A stretch of 64,000 bases of DNA from VYFG01 sp022827325 (lineage in GTDB: Bacteria > Pseudomonadota > Gammaproteobacteria > Arenicellales > Poriferihabitantaceae): positions 1 to 64,000 of the forward strand of contig JAJDTE010000018.1 of NCBI GenBank assembly GCA_022827325.1, given 5' to 3'. Shown piece by piece: positions 33,677-41,744 of the stretch. The translations under genes and the position numbers were made by a program. The notes under the pieces are model-generated. The model had not been told where the DNA came from, made no database searches, and saw only the letters and a program-made list of their open reading frames with translations. The first letter of the stretch is position 1, and every line of letters starts with the position of its first letter.

Positions 33677-33841
33677 AGCCGGGAAGGATTGAATCGGGCG
33701 GCCCACGGACGCATATCCTTATCCATGCCAGGGCAGAAAATTCCCCTGTAAATGTTACGATAAGTTAATCCGCTGTTCAGATTGCAGCAAGCCGGCGCTT
33801 GCTACCGTGACGCCATACAATCTGATGATCGAGGTATTGAA

Positions 33842-35353
33842 TTGAACAACCAAGCTGCTTTCCTGAAACCGGCGGGACGCAATGCCGGCGTGGCGATGCT
33901 GTCCCTGTTTCTCCTGTGGTTCACGCTGCCGACCTTGGTCATGGCCGATGCCGACCATGTGGCCGCCAATCTGCCGGAAGTGAACATCGTGGATGGATTC
34001 GCGGAACTGGTGGAGGCGGTAAAACCGGCGGTGGTCAACATCTCGGTAACCGGCACGGTCACTTCCACCAGACGCCTGCCGAATTTCCGCAACCAGTCGC
34101 CGGAACTGGAAGAGTTCTTCAAGCGCTTCTTCGGCGACGAGTTCGAAATGCCCGGCGGCGACGGCGGCGACGGAGCCCCCTATGAACGGAAAACCACGGC
34201 CGTGGGATCGGGTTTCATCATCGACCCGGAAGGACTGGTGGTCACCAACTACCATGTCATTGAAGACGCCGATGAAATCGAGGTGGTGTTCGATGACGGC
34301 ACACGGGTTCCGGCAAGGCTGCGGGGGACGGACGGCAAAACCGATCTCGCCCTGCTGGAGATCGACGGCGATACGCCCTTCCCCTACGTGATCTTCGGTG
34401 ATTCGGAGAAGGCCAGGGTGGGTGACTGGGTGGTTGCCATCGGCAATCCCTTCGGCCTCGGCGGCACCACCACGAAGGGCATCATATCGGCCCGTGGCCG
34501 GGATATCCGCTCGGGGCCGCTGGATGATTTCATCCAGATTGACGCCCCGATCAACCGCGGCAATTCCGGGGGCCCGCTGTTCAACATGAAGGGCGAGGTC
34601 ATCGGCATCAACAGTGCGATCTTCTCACCCAACGGCGGGAGCGTGGGTATCGGCTTCGCGATTCCTTCCGCCATGGCGAGCAACGTCGTCAGCCAGCTGC
34701 AGAACACGGGTTCGGTCCAGCGCGGCTACCTCGGTGTTCAGATACAGTCGGTGAATGACGATATTGCCGACAGCCTGGGACTGGACCAGGCCCGGGGGGC
34801 GCTGGTGACCCAGGTAATCGAGGGCAGCCCGGCGAAAGCGGCCGGCCTCAAAGCCGGAGACGTGATCCTCAGCTTCGACGGCAAGGACATACCGCGTATG
34901 CGGGAGTTGCCCAAGATCGTCGCACTGACCGAAATGAACAAGGAAGTGGACGTGGTGGTCTGGCGGGATGAGAAGGAGATGACCATCCGGGTTTCAGTCG
35001 GCGGCAACAGTGACGGCACAACCGCCGGACCCGTCAACGGCAGCGACGAATCCGAGGCGGGGAAACTGGGGCTCAGGCTGGGTCAGCTGGATGACAACGC
35101 CAGGGAACAGTTCAGCATTCCCGAAGGCAGCAGCGGCGTGCTCATCACCGAAGTGGCACCCGACAGCCCGGCCGCTGAACGCGGCCTGGCGCGCGGCGAA
35201 CTGATCACCAAGGTCGGCAACAGCGATGTGGAAACACCCGAAGGGGTGCAGGAGGCCATCAGGCAGGCCATCGACGACGGCAAGAAGTCCGTGCTGATGC
35301 TGGTCGAACGGGAAGGCCGGGTCCGTTACGTGGCGATACCGCTGGACGGGTAG
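33842..35353 (+). CDS. Do/HtrA family periplasmic serine protease (DegP/MucD-like)
   Basis: The 503-residue protein has a signal peptide (hydrophobic stretch about residues 17-33, cleavage near VMADA) and a trypsin-like domain with His138 in TNYHVIED, Asp in GKTDLALLEID and Ser242 in RGNSGGPLF. Two PDZ domains follow, at about 295-385 (RGYLGVQIQSV) and 410-500. Members degrade or refold damaged envelope proteins. I start at TTG 33842 because GAGG lies 7 nt upstream. The next ATG, at 33896, would leave a shorter signal peptide. A perfect hairpin terminator follows the gene. Confidence 0.9.
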   Translation: MNNQAAFLKPAGRNAGVAMLSLFLLWFTLPTLVMADADHVAANLPEVNIVDGFAELVEAVKPAVVNISVTGTVTSTRRLPNFRNQSPELEEFFKRFFGDEFEMPGGDGGDGAPYERKTTAVGSGFIIDPEGLVVTNYHVIEDADEIEVVFDDGTRVPARLRGTDGKTDLALLEIDGDTPFPYVIFGDSEKARVGDWVVAIGNPFGLGGTTTKGIISARGRDIRSGPLDDFIQIDAPINRGNSGGPLFNMKGEVIGINSAIFSPNGGSVGIGFAIPSAMASNVVSQLQNTGSVQRGYLGVQIQSVNDDIADSLGLDQARGALVTQVIEGSPAKAAGLKAGDVILSFDGKDIPRMRELPKIVALTEMNKEVDVVVWRDEKEMTIRVSVGGNSDGTTAGPVNGSDESEAGKLGLRLGQLDDNAREQFSIPEGSSGVLITEVAPDSPAAERGLARGELITKVGNSDVETPEGVQEAIRQAIDDGKKSVLMLVEREGRVRYVAIPLDG

Positions 35354-35386
35354 TCCGGTTCACCCCCCGTTGCCATGAACCAGGTG

Positions 35387-35410
35387 AACGCCGCGGCATG
35401 CCGCGGCGTT
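35387..35410 (+). terminator. Intrinsic terminator after htrA-like gene
   Basis: AACGCCGCGGCA is followed directly by TGCCGCGGCGTT, a perfect 24-nt palindrome that folds as an 8-10 bp GC-rich stem with a CATG loop. It is followed by TTTGATCCCTT. It lies 34 nt past the protease stop. Confidence 0.7.
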
Positions 35411-35467
35411 TGATCCCTTGCGGTACCGCGCCACCAAACAGCGTCCGGATTTCCGTACAATGTCGAC

Positions 35468-36289
35468 ATGAACAAGCCCGTGACGCCCCCGGCAGCCCAT
35501 GCCATGATCTGGCAGTCAATGCGCTCGGAAGTGGAGCAGCTGATTGCGGGTGAAGCCATCCTTGCCCATTTCGCCCAGTCCGTGGTGCTCGACCATCCGG
35601 ACTTCGAGCATGCGCTGGCATCGCTGCTGTCCCAGAAGCTCGAATGCCCGATCCTGCCGAGGGAGTACTTCAAGCGGGTCGCGTTGCATGCGCTGACGGA
35701 CGAACCATCCATCGGCGACTCCGCCCGGGAGGACCTGGCCGCCGTCTGTGACCGCGACCCGGCCTGCAACCGCTACTCCGAACCCTTTCTCTACTACAAG
35801 GGCTACCAGGGACTCCAGGCCTACCGTATCGCCCACTGGCTGTGGCAGCATGAACGCCGCGACCTGGCGCTCTTCCTGCAGGGCCGGATGAGTGAGATCT
35901 TCGCCATGGACATCCATCCCGCCGCCCGCATCGGCTGCGGCATCCTCATCGACCATGCCCATGCCATTGTCATCGGTGAAACCGCGGTGGTGGGGGACAA
36001 TGTCTCCATGCTGCATGAGGTCACCCTGGGCGGTACCGGAAAGGAGGCCGGGGACCGGCACCCGAAAATCTCCAGCGGGGTGCTGATCGGGGCCGGTGCC
36101 AAGATCCTCGGCAACGTCAGGATCGGGGAAGGCGCCAAGATCGGCGCCGGCAGCGTGGTGCTGAATGATGTCAGGTCGCATTCCACGGTAGCCGGTGTGC
36201 CGGCAAGGCCGGTGGGGGACTGCTCCAGCAGCCAGCCGGCCCTGGACATGGACCACACCCTGGACGGGGAAGAGTCGGATCAGCCCTGA
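35468..36289 (+). CDS. cysE: Serine O-acetyltransferase
   Basis: The 273-residue enzyme makes O-acetylserine for cysteine synthesis. An N-terminal helical domain (about 1-140) ends in the PFLYYKGYQGLQAYRIAHWLW segment. The left-handed beta-helix then carries hexapeptide repeats (DIHPAARIGCGILIDHAHAIVIGETAVVGDNV, split here across HPAARIGCGI and the active-site His in DHAHA) and GGTGKEAGDRHPKI. A TACAAT -10-like box ends 6 nt before the ATG, and no ribosome-binding site is visible, so the transcript may be leaderless. Length matches the short CysE form. Confidence 0.93.
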   Translation: MNKPVTPPAAHAMIWQSMRSEVEQLIAGEAILAHFAQSVVLDHPDFEHALASLLSQKLECPILPREYFKRVALHALTDEPSIGDSAREDLAAVCDRDPACNRYSEPFLYYKGYQGLQAYRIAHWLWQHERRDLALFLQGRMSEIFAMDIHPAARIGCGILIDHAHAIVIGETAVVGDNVSMLHEVTLGGTGKEAGDRHPKISSGVLIGAGAKILGNVRIGEGAKIGAGSVVLNDVRSHSTVAGVPARPVGDCSSSQPALDMDHTLDGEESDQP

Positions 36290-36466
36290 AGAAAGCGGGG
36301 TCCTGTCCGGAATCGGCACCGGGCCGATGCAAACCCGGCGGTCGTCGTTGTCCGCGAATCCGGGGTACGGTATGCGGCCACGAACAGGCCACCACCGCCA
36401 TCGCCCGCGGCATGAACCGGCCGTTGTCCCGTCAGGGTGACCGGCGACGACCCCGGTGCCGGTGCT

Positions 36467-37084
36467 TCAGAAGGATGACCCGGGCTGGGTGAGAAATTCC
36501 GTCTCCTCATCGGTGGACTCCCTGCCGAGGATGGCGTTGCGGTGCGGGAAGCGGCCGAAGCGCTCGATGATCTCCCAGTGCCGGCGGGCAAAATCCAGGT
36601 TCATCCCGAACATCTCCCGGTCTTCGGGATCCGCCTGCTCCGCCAGGGCACCGAACAGTTCCATGGATTTGTCCTGCATCGCGAGGTCCTCGCTGTGTTC
36701 AAACGGCAAGTAGGCGAATACCCGCTGAATCGGCTGCAGTTCCAGGTGGGTGCCGGCGGCGACCATCTCCTCGGCCATTGCCAGCGCCGCCGTGTCAAAG
36801 GCGAAGGATTCCGCCCTGCCCCGGTACATGTTCCGGGGAAACTGGTCACAGCAGATGATACTGGCCAGCATGCCCCGGGGCGCCTCCCGCCAATGGTCGA
36901 GCCGGCCGTCAAATACCGCCCGGGTCACCGATTCGAACCTGGTCCGGATTTCCAGGTCCACATCGTCATTCTTGCCGAACCAGACGGGTTGACGTTCGTC
37001 GCTGATCTCCTTGGCGGTCACACCGTGACCGAACCAGAAGGTCAGTATGCTGTCGATGGTTTCAACCATGGATTCGGATGACAT
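36467..37084 (-). CDS. DUF924 family protein
   Basis: The 205-residue protein has the DUF924 core: ILTFWFG near the N-terminus, then WFGKNDDVDLEIRTRF, ILASIICCDQFPRNMYRG-type sequence (ASIICCDQFPRNMYRG) and HSEDLAMQDKSMELF, with NRHRHWEIIERFGRFPHRN-like sequence (HWEIIERFGRFPHRNAILG) at the end. The fold is alpha-helical and TPR-like; the function is unknown. The ATG at 37084 has GGAG five nt upstream. An in-frame GTG two codons earlier is less likely. The preceding 36290-36466 region shows no gene. Confidence 0.88.
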   Translation of the reverse strand: MSSESMVETIDSILTFWFGHGVTAKEISDERQPVWFGKNDDVDLEIRTRFESVTRAVFDGRLDHWREAPRGMLASIICCDQFPRNMYRGRAESFAFDTAALAMAEEMVAAGTHLELQPIQRVFAYLPFEHSEDLAMQDKSMELFGALAEQADPEDREMFGMNLDFARRHWEIIERFGRFPHRNAILGRESTDEETEFLTQPGSSF

Positions 37085-37222
37085 GAGCACTCCGCTGCGA
37101 ACTTGATAGAATAGGCCGATTGACTTGACGCCCCGGCGGGGCTTTCGAGGGCCGCCACCCTACCATAACCACCGAGATTTTTTCCACCGGCTTCCTGCCC
37201 GCGCCCTGACCGATCGGACAAT

Positions 37223-37720
37223 ATGGCAATACGAATATTCCTGGCCCTCATTGCCGTTGCCGGCATCATGTGGTACCTGGCCTGGTATCACAGGGCCGAT
37301 CCGGAATCGCGCCGGCGCTCGCTTCGGACCGTCACACTCTACGGGATCGGCATCGGCTTGCTGGTACTGGTGGTCACGGGACGCATTCCCTGGCTGTTCG
37401 CACTGTTCAGCGCCGCGGTTCCCTGGATCAACCGGGCAATGGCGGCGAGACGGGCCTGGTTCTTTTTCCGGGAGTGGCGCGGGGGGGATCCCGGCGGCGC
37501 CGGTGGCGGGGGCCGCCGGCAGGAGACCGGCAGACCCATCGAAAGCATGACCAGGGAGGAGGCCCTGGAGATTCTCGGCCTGGAGCCCGGCGCCACCCGG
37601 GAGGAAGTCATCGACGCGCACCGCAAGCTCATGTCCAGGGTCCACCCGGACAAGGGCGGCTCCGACTATCTCGCCCAGAGCATCAACCAGGCACGCAAGA
37701 TCCTGCTGGACGACCGCTGA
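37223..37720 (+). CDS. Membrane-anchored J-domain protein
   Basis: The 165-residue protein has two hydrophobic segments (about residues 3-20 and 38-58), a glycine-rich linker (about 92-103) and a C-terminal J domain, REEALEILGLEPGATREEVIDAH, with the HPDKGG motif (about residue 143). The layout resembles TIM14/DjlC-like co-chaperones that recruit DnaK to the membrane. It would stimulate DnaK ATPase through the HPD motif. The partner protein is unknown. It is transcribed toward the agmatinase. Confidence 0.85.
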   Translation: MAIRIFLALIAVAGIMWYLAWYHRADPESRRRSLRTVTLYGIGIGLLVLVVTGRIPWLFALFSAAVPWINRAMAARRAWFFFREWRGGDPGGAGGGGRRQETGRPIESMTREEALEILGLEPGATREEVIDAHRKLMSRVHPDKGGSDYLAQSINQARKILLDDR

Positions 37721-37933
37721 GCCTGCGGCTACCGGCCGCCGCCCGCCTCGCCGGATCCGGTGCCAGGAAGCGCCCCGCCGACCCCCGGCATGCGCCCGTG
37801 AGCCCCGGGAAGGGCGTAGGGCCGTCGGTTACAATCCGGGCATCCGCAGCACACGACAAGCGCAATGAGCAAATAAGACCTCGAGAGCGACAGTGCCTTC
37901 AGAAGCGAATCGCTGCTGGGACGGCACTGGGAA

Positions 37934-38839
37934 ATGACCTACGGGGGAGCCCTGTCGTTCCTGAGGAGAAAATACACCCGTGACATCGATGGCGCGGATA
38001 TCGTGGTGTCCGGGGTGCCCTACGACTGCGCGACATCGTTCAGGCCGGGCGCCAGGCTGGGGCCCCGGGCCATCCGCGCCGCATCCGTCCAGCTGGCGGA
38101 ACTTCCGTCCTTTCCTTTCGGTTTCGATCCCTTCGATTATGTCGCCGTCGCCGACTACGGGGACTGCTATTTTGATTTCGGATACCCGCATCACGTTGTG
38201 GAAAAGATCGAGGAACACGCGAATACCATCATCGGAAGCGGCGCCATGATGCTGACGTTCGGCGGGGACCACTTCGTCACCTATCCGCTTCTGCGGGCAC
38301 ATGCGCAGAAGTACGGCCCGATCTCGCTCGTTCATTTTGATGCGCACCCCGACACTTGGGAAGATGACGGCAAGCGACTGGACCATGGATCCATGTTCGC
38401 AAGGGCGGCCGAAGAGGGAATCGTCGATCCCGCCCGGTCGGTACAGGTCGGTATACGTACCTACAACGCGAACCGTTACGGCTACACCGTGCTTGACGCC
38501 CCGTGGATTCACCGGCACGGTGCGGCCAGAACCGTGGAGGAGATCCGGCGGGTCGTCGGCGATCACAACGCCTACCTGACCTTCGACATCGACTGCCTTG
38601 ACCCATCCTTTGCACCGGGGACCGGTACACCTGTCGCCGGCGGATTGTCCACAGCCACGGCCCTTGAAATCATCCGGTCCCTGGGGGACCTCGAGATCAT
38701 CGGCATGGACGTGGTGGAAGTCGCGCCGGCCTACGATCTGTCTGAAATCACCGCCATCGCGGCAGCCACTTTGGCCCACGACTTCATTTGCCTGCAGGCA
38801 ATCAGGAAGGGCGCGGTGCCTGTTTCGGACACGGGATAG
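37934..38839 (+). CDS. speB: Agmatinase (ureohydrolase), apparent start disrupted by an in-frame stop
   Basis: The 301-residue ureohydrolase hydrolyses agmatine to putrescine and urea. Manganese ligands are visible in FGGDHFVTYP, LVHFDAHPDTW and TFDIDCLDPSFAPGTGTPVAGG. The given start is the ATG at 37934. However, the same frame upstream reads ATG AGC AAA TAA at 37865-37876 and then DLESDSAFRSESLLGRHWE directly into this CDS. SLLGxxxExTYGGALSFLRRKYTRD is the normal N-terminal region of this family. The original start was therefore probably 37865 with CAA changed to TAA. The enzyme may be made by re-initiation downstream, or the gene may be impaired. Confidence 0.82.
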   Translation: MTYGGALSFLRRKYTRDIDGADIVVSGVPYDCATSFRPGARLGPRAIRAASVQLAELPSFPFGFDPFDYVAVADYGDCYFDFGYPHHVVEKIEEHANTIIGSGAMMLTFGGDHFVTYPLLRAHAQKYGPISLVHFDAHPDTWEDDGKRLDHGSMFARAAEEGIVDPARSVQVGIRTYNANRYGYTVLDAPWIHRHGAARTVEEIRRVVGDHNAYLTFDIDCLDPSFAPGTGTPVAGGLSTATALEIIRSLGDLEIIGMDVVEVAPAYDLSEITAIAAATLAHDFICLQAIRKGAVPVSDTG

Positions 38840-38999
38840 CTTTCCGGTACCGGTCAACACCCCGCAGTGCAGCACGATTCAAGCCGTGACCGCCGCACAG
38901 CGTTAAAGCCGGTTTCTGAAGACAAATCAGCGGATGATGCGTTAAGATATCCCTGAAGCCTCGTTCGTCATCCAGACACAACTTACGGAAGGTACCACT

Positions 39000-40229
39000 C
39001 TGTCCCGGCCTAACACACACTCCTGGTGCAAGGCCAGCCTCCTGCTCGGCCTATTGCTTGCATTCGCGTGGCCCACCGCCATGAACCTGGCCGGAGCCGG
39101 GAACAGCCGCTACTTCAACATCAGCCCCTCCGCCATCTCGGAACATATCAGCAGCGCTGTGTCACGGCGTGAATATCCGGGGTCCGCGCGGATCAGGGGC
39201 GCGGGCCTCAACGCGGATCTGAACCTGCATTACACCCTGGATAGTGACCTGCAGCGGGAAGCCGAGCGACTGCTGCAGAAATACAACCCGGACTATGCTG
39301 TGATCGTTGCCATGGACCCGGAAAGCGGCCGCGTGCTTGCCATGGCGGACAGCAGCAGGGCGCCGCTGCCGGAGGATTCCCTGGCCCTGCGCAACACCTA
39401 CCCCGCGGCCTCGGTGTCGAAGATAGTCACCGCGGTGACCGCCCTCGACCAGGGTGTGGTCGACGTGGACACGGTGATTCCATTCAACGGAAAAACGACC
39501 AGCCTGTACAAGAAGAACGTCTTCAGGCACAAGGACAACAAATGGACGCGGAAACCCACGTTCAGGGAATCGTTCGCGAAGTCCAACAACACCGTATTCG
39601 GGCGCGTGGGCGCGGTTTCCCTGGGCGGTGAACAGCTGATGGACTATTTCCAGCGGCTGGGGTTCAACATGCGGTTCACTTCGGATTTCCATTTCCCCAA
39701 CGGTACCGTTGAACTGGATCCGTCCGATGCGTGGCAGGTTGCGGAAAGCGCCTCCGGGTACACGCGGCGCAATACCCTCTCGCCGCTGCATGCGGCGGCA
39801 CTGGCCGCCACCGCGGTCAACGGCGGAAAAATGATCGCCCCGGTGCTGGTGGACCGCGTGACCGGACCGCAGGGCATCCCGCTGTACGTGTACGAGAATC
39901 CCGCGGTGTCACCGGCCATGCGGCAGGAGACCTCCGACAAGCTCAAGCAGTTGATGACCGCCACGGTAACCATGGGATCGGCCAGGAGATTCTTCCGGGG
40001 ATTCCACAGGAAATCCTACAAGGATGTCGTCGTTGGCGGCAAGACCGGCTCCCTCACCGGCACCGACCCGGCCGGCCGCTATGACTGGTTCGCCGGGTTT
40101 GCCGAGCAGGGGCACCGCAAGATCGCCTTCGCGGCCCTTTGCATCAACAAGGAGAAATGGTACGTGCGGTCCGCAAGGCTGTCCCGGGAACTGCTCGAAT
40201 ACTACTTTCAACCGCCGCAGAACGCCTGA
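39000..40229 (+). CDS. Penicillin-binding protein transpeptidase domain, secreted
   Basis: The 409-residue protein has the three active-site motifs of serine DD-peptidases: ASVSKI (SxxK), SNN in KSNNTVFG, and GGKTGSLTG (KTG). The RHKDNKW insertion is unusual. There is no glycosyltransferase or long PBP2/3-type N-terminal domain. A signal peptide needs the codons before the first TTG at 39054. The frame is open back to CTG at 39000, which has GGAAGG seven nt upstream and gives SRPNTHSWCKASLLLGLLLAFAW. I therefore propose a CTG start. It is probably a monofunctional transpeptidase or beta-lactam-binding enzyme in the periplasm. Confidence 0.78.
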   Translation: MSRPNTHSWCKASLLLGLLLAFAWPTAMNLAGAGNSRYFNISPSAISEHISSAVSRREYPGSARIRGAGLNADLNLHYTLDSDLQREAERLLQKYNPDYAVIVAMDPESGRVLAMADSSRAPLPEDSLALRNTYPAASVSKIVTAVTALDQGVVDVDTVIPFNGKTTSLYKKNVFRHKDNKWTRKPTFRESFAKSNNTVFGRVGAVSLGGEQLMDYFQRLGFNMRFTSDFHFPNGTVELDPSDAWQVAESASGYTRRNTLSPLHAAALAATAVNGGKMIAPVLVDRVTGPQGIPLYVYENPAVSPAMRQETSDKLKQLMTATVTMGSARRFFRGFHRKSYKDVVVGGKTGSLTGTDPAGRYDWFAGFAEQGHRKIAFAALCINKEKWYVRSARLSRELLEYYFQPPQNA

Positions 40230-40251
40230 ATCCGCGCGATTCCCGCACCCC

Positions 40252-41121
40252 ATGAAACAATACCTGGACGCCGTCAGGGAAACCCTGGAATCCGGCACAA
40301 GAAAAGAAAACCGCACCGGAGTGGACACCCTGTCCACGTTCAATATCAACTACGAGATCGATCTGCGTGAAGGGTTTCCGCTGCTGACCACGAAGGAGAT
40401 TTCCTGGAAGAACATCGTCATCGAAAACCTGTGGTTTCTGTCCGGCCGCACCGATATTGCCCTGCTGCGCAAGCACGGCTGCAAATTCTGGGACCCCTGG
40501 GCGGACGAGGAAGGCAAGGTTCCGAGCGCCTACGGCAATTTCTGGCGGCACTTTCCCTTGCCGGACAACGGCACAAATGACCAGATCGCCTATGTTGTCG
40601 ACACCCTGAAGAACAACCCCATGAGCCGGCGGATGGCGGTCGCCGCCTGGGCTCCCGGCAACGCGCAATCAAGCGCCCTGCCGCCCTGCCATGCGTTCTG
40701 GGTGGTCAACGTGCAGAATGACGACGCCGGTAATCCGCATCTTTGCCTGCACCTGACACAAAGAAGCTGCGATATCGCCCTGGGCGTTCCCTACAACATC
40801 GCGGGGTACTCTCTGCTGGCGGAACTGTTCGCCCGATTCGGCGGCATTCCGGCGGGCATTTTCGGCCATACCCTGATCGATGCGCACATCTACACCGCCC
40901 GGGCCGACGGGAGCATGGCCGAGTACGACCATATTCCCGGCCTGAGAGAGCAGCTCGGGCGGGAACCCCGGGCACTCCCGCAGCTGGAGATCGATGAATC
41001 CATCCGTTCCCTGGACGACATCGAGCCCCTGCTCGATCTCGATACCGGGGAGATCATGGACAAGTTCCGGCTCCACGGCTACCACCCGCATCCCGCCATC
41101 AGCTTCAAAGTGGCGGTCTGA
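40252..41121 (+). CDS. thyA: Thymidylate synthase
   Basis: The 289-residue enzyme methylates dUMP with methylene-tetrahydrofolate. The family motifs are RTGVDTLSTFN, the active-site cysteine in LPPCHAFWVVNV, CDIALGVPYNIAGYSLL and the C-terminal HPAISFKVAV. The ATG at 40252 starts the conserved MKQYLDAVRETLESG. The frame is open farther upstream only inside the transpeptidase gene. It is adjacent to folA (30-nt gap), which recycles the dihydrofolate it produces. Confidence 0.96.
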   Translation: MKQYLDAVRETLESGTRKENRTGVDTLSTFNINYEIDLREGFPLLTTKEISWKNIVIENLWFLSGRTDIALLRKHGCKFWDPWADEEGKVPSAYGNFWRHFPLPDNGTNDQIAYVVDTLKNNPMSRRMAVAAWAPGNAQSSALPPCHAFWVVNVQNDDAGNPHLCLHLTQRSCDIALGVPYNIAGYSLLAELFARFGGIPAGIFGHTLIDAHIYTARADGSMAEYDHIPGLREQLGREPRALPQLEIDESIRSLDDIEPLLDLDTGEIMDKFRLHGYHPHPAISFKVAV

Positions 41122-41151
41122 GACGCACCGCCACGGGAAACCCGCAGATTG

Positions 41152-41637
41152 ATGGAAGTCCCCGTCCCCCTGCGCGGTGCCATCGTGGCAATGACCCGGG
41201 ACCGCGTGATCGGCCTGGAAGGCCGCCTGCCATGGCACTACTCCGATGATCTCAGGCGGTTCAAGCGCCGCACCATGGGGTGCGCCATCATCATGGGAAG
41301 AAAGACCTGGGAATCCATCGGTTCCACCGCACTGCCGGGGCGGCGCAACATCGTCGTCACCCGGAAAGGGGTCGGGGGAGTGGAATGCCACGGCAGCCCC
41401 GGAGAGGCCCTCGACGCCTGCGGCGACAGCGATGCGTGGGTCATCGGCGGCGGCCAGGTCTACCGGTCCGCGATGCCGCTGCTCAATCTGCTGGATGTCA
41501 CCTGGGTGCCCGACAGAATCGGGGCGCCCGGGGCGGTGACATTCCCCTCCATCGATCCCGATCTCTGGGAAGTGTCCGCCGAGGGGCCTCTGGAAGGCGA
41601 CTCCGGGCTCTGGAACACCATCTATCTTCGGCGGTAG
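41152..41637 (+). CDS. folA: Dihydrofolate reductase
   Basis: The 161-residue enzyme reduces dihydrofolate with NADPH. Motifs are GAIVAMTRDRVIGLEGRLPWH (Trp and acidic-site region), IIMGRKTWESIG, LPGRRNIVVTR and WVIGGGQVYRSAMP. The catalytic Asp of LPWHLPxDL is also present as YSDDLRRFK. Length is normal. It forms a functional pair with thyA, with which it is probably cotranscribed. Confidence 0.95.
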   Translation: MEVPVPLRGAIVAMTRDRVIGLEGRLPWHYSDDLRRFKRRTMGCAIIMGRKTWESIGSTALPGRRNIVVTRKGVGGVECHGSPGEALDACGDSDAWVIGGGQVYRSAMPLLNLLDVTWVPDRIGAPGAVTFPSIDPDLWEVSAEGPLEGDSGLWNTIYLRR

Positions 41638-41744
41638 GGACACCGAACGGGCGGAATCCTGCCGGCTGTTCCCGGGCCGGGATATCCATGTTTCCCGGAC
41701 GACTGGGTCCTCAGGTCACGGCTTCCCCGCTCCGGCCCGGAGCC

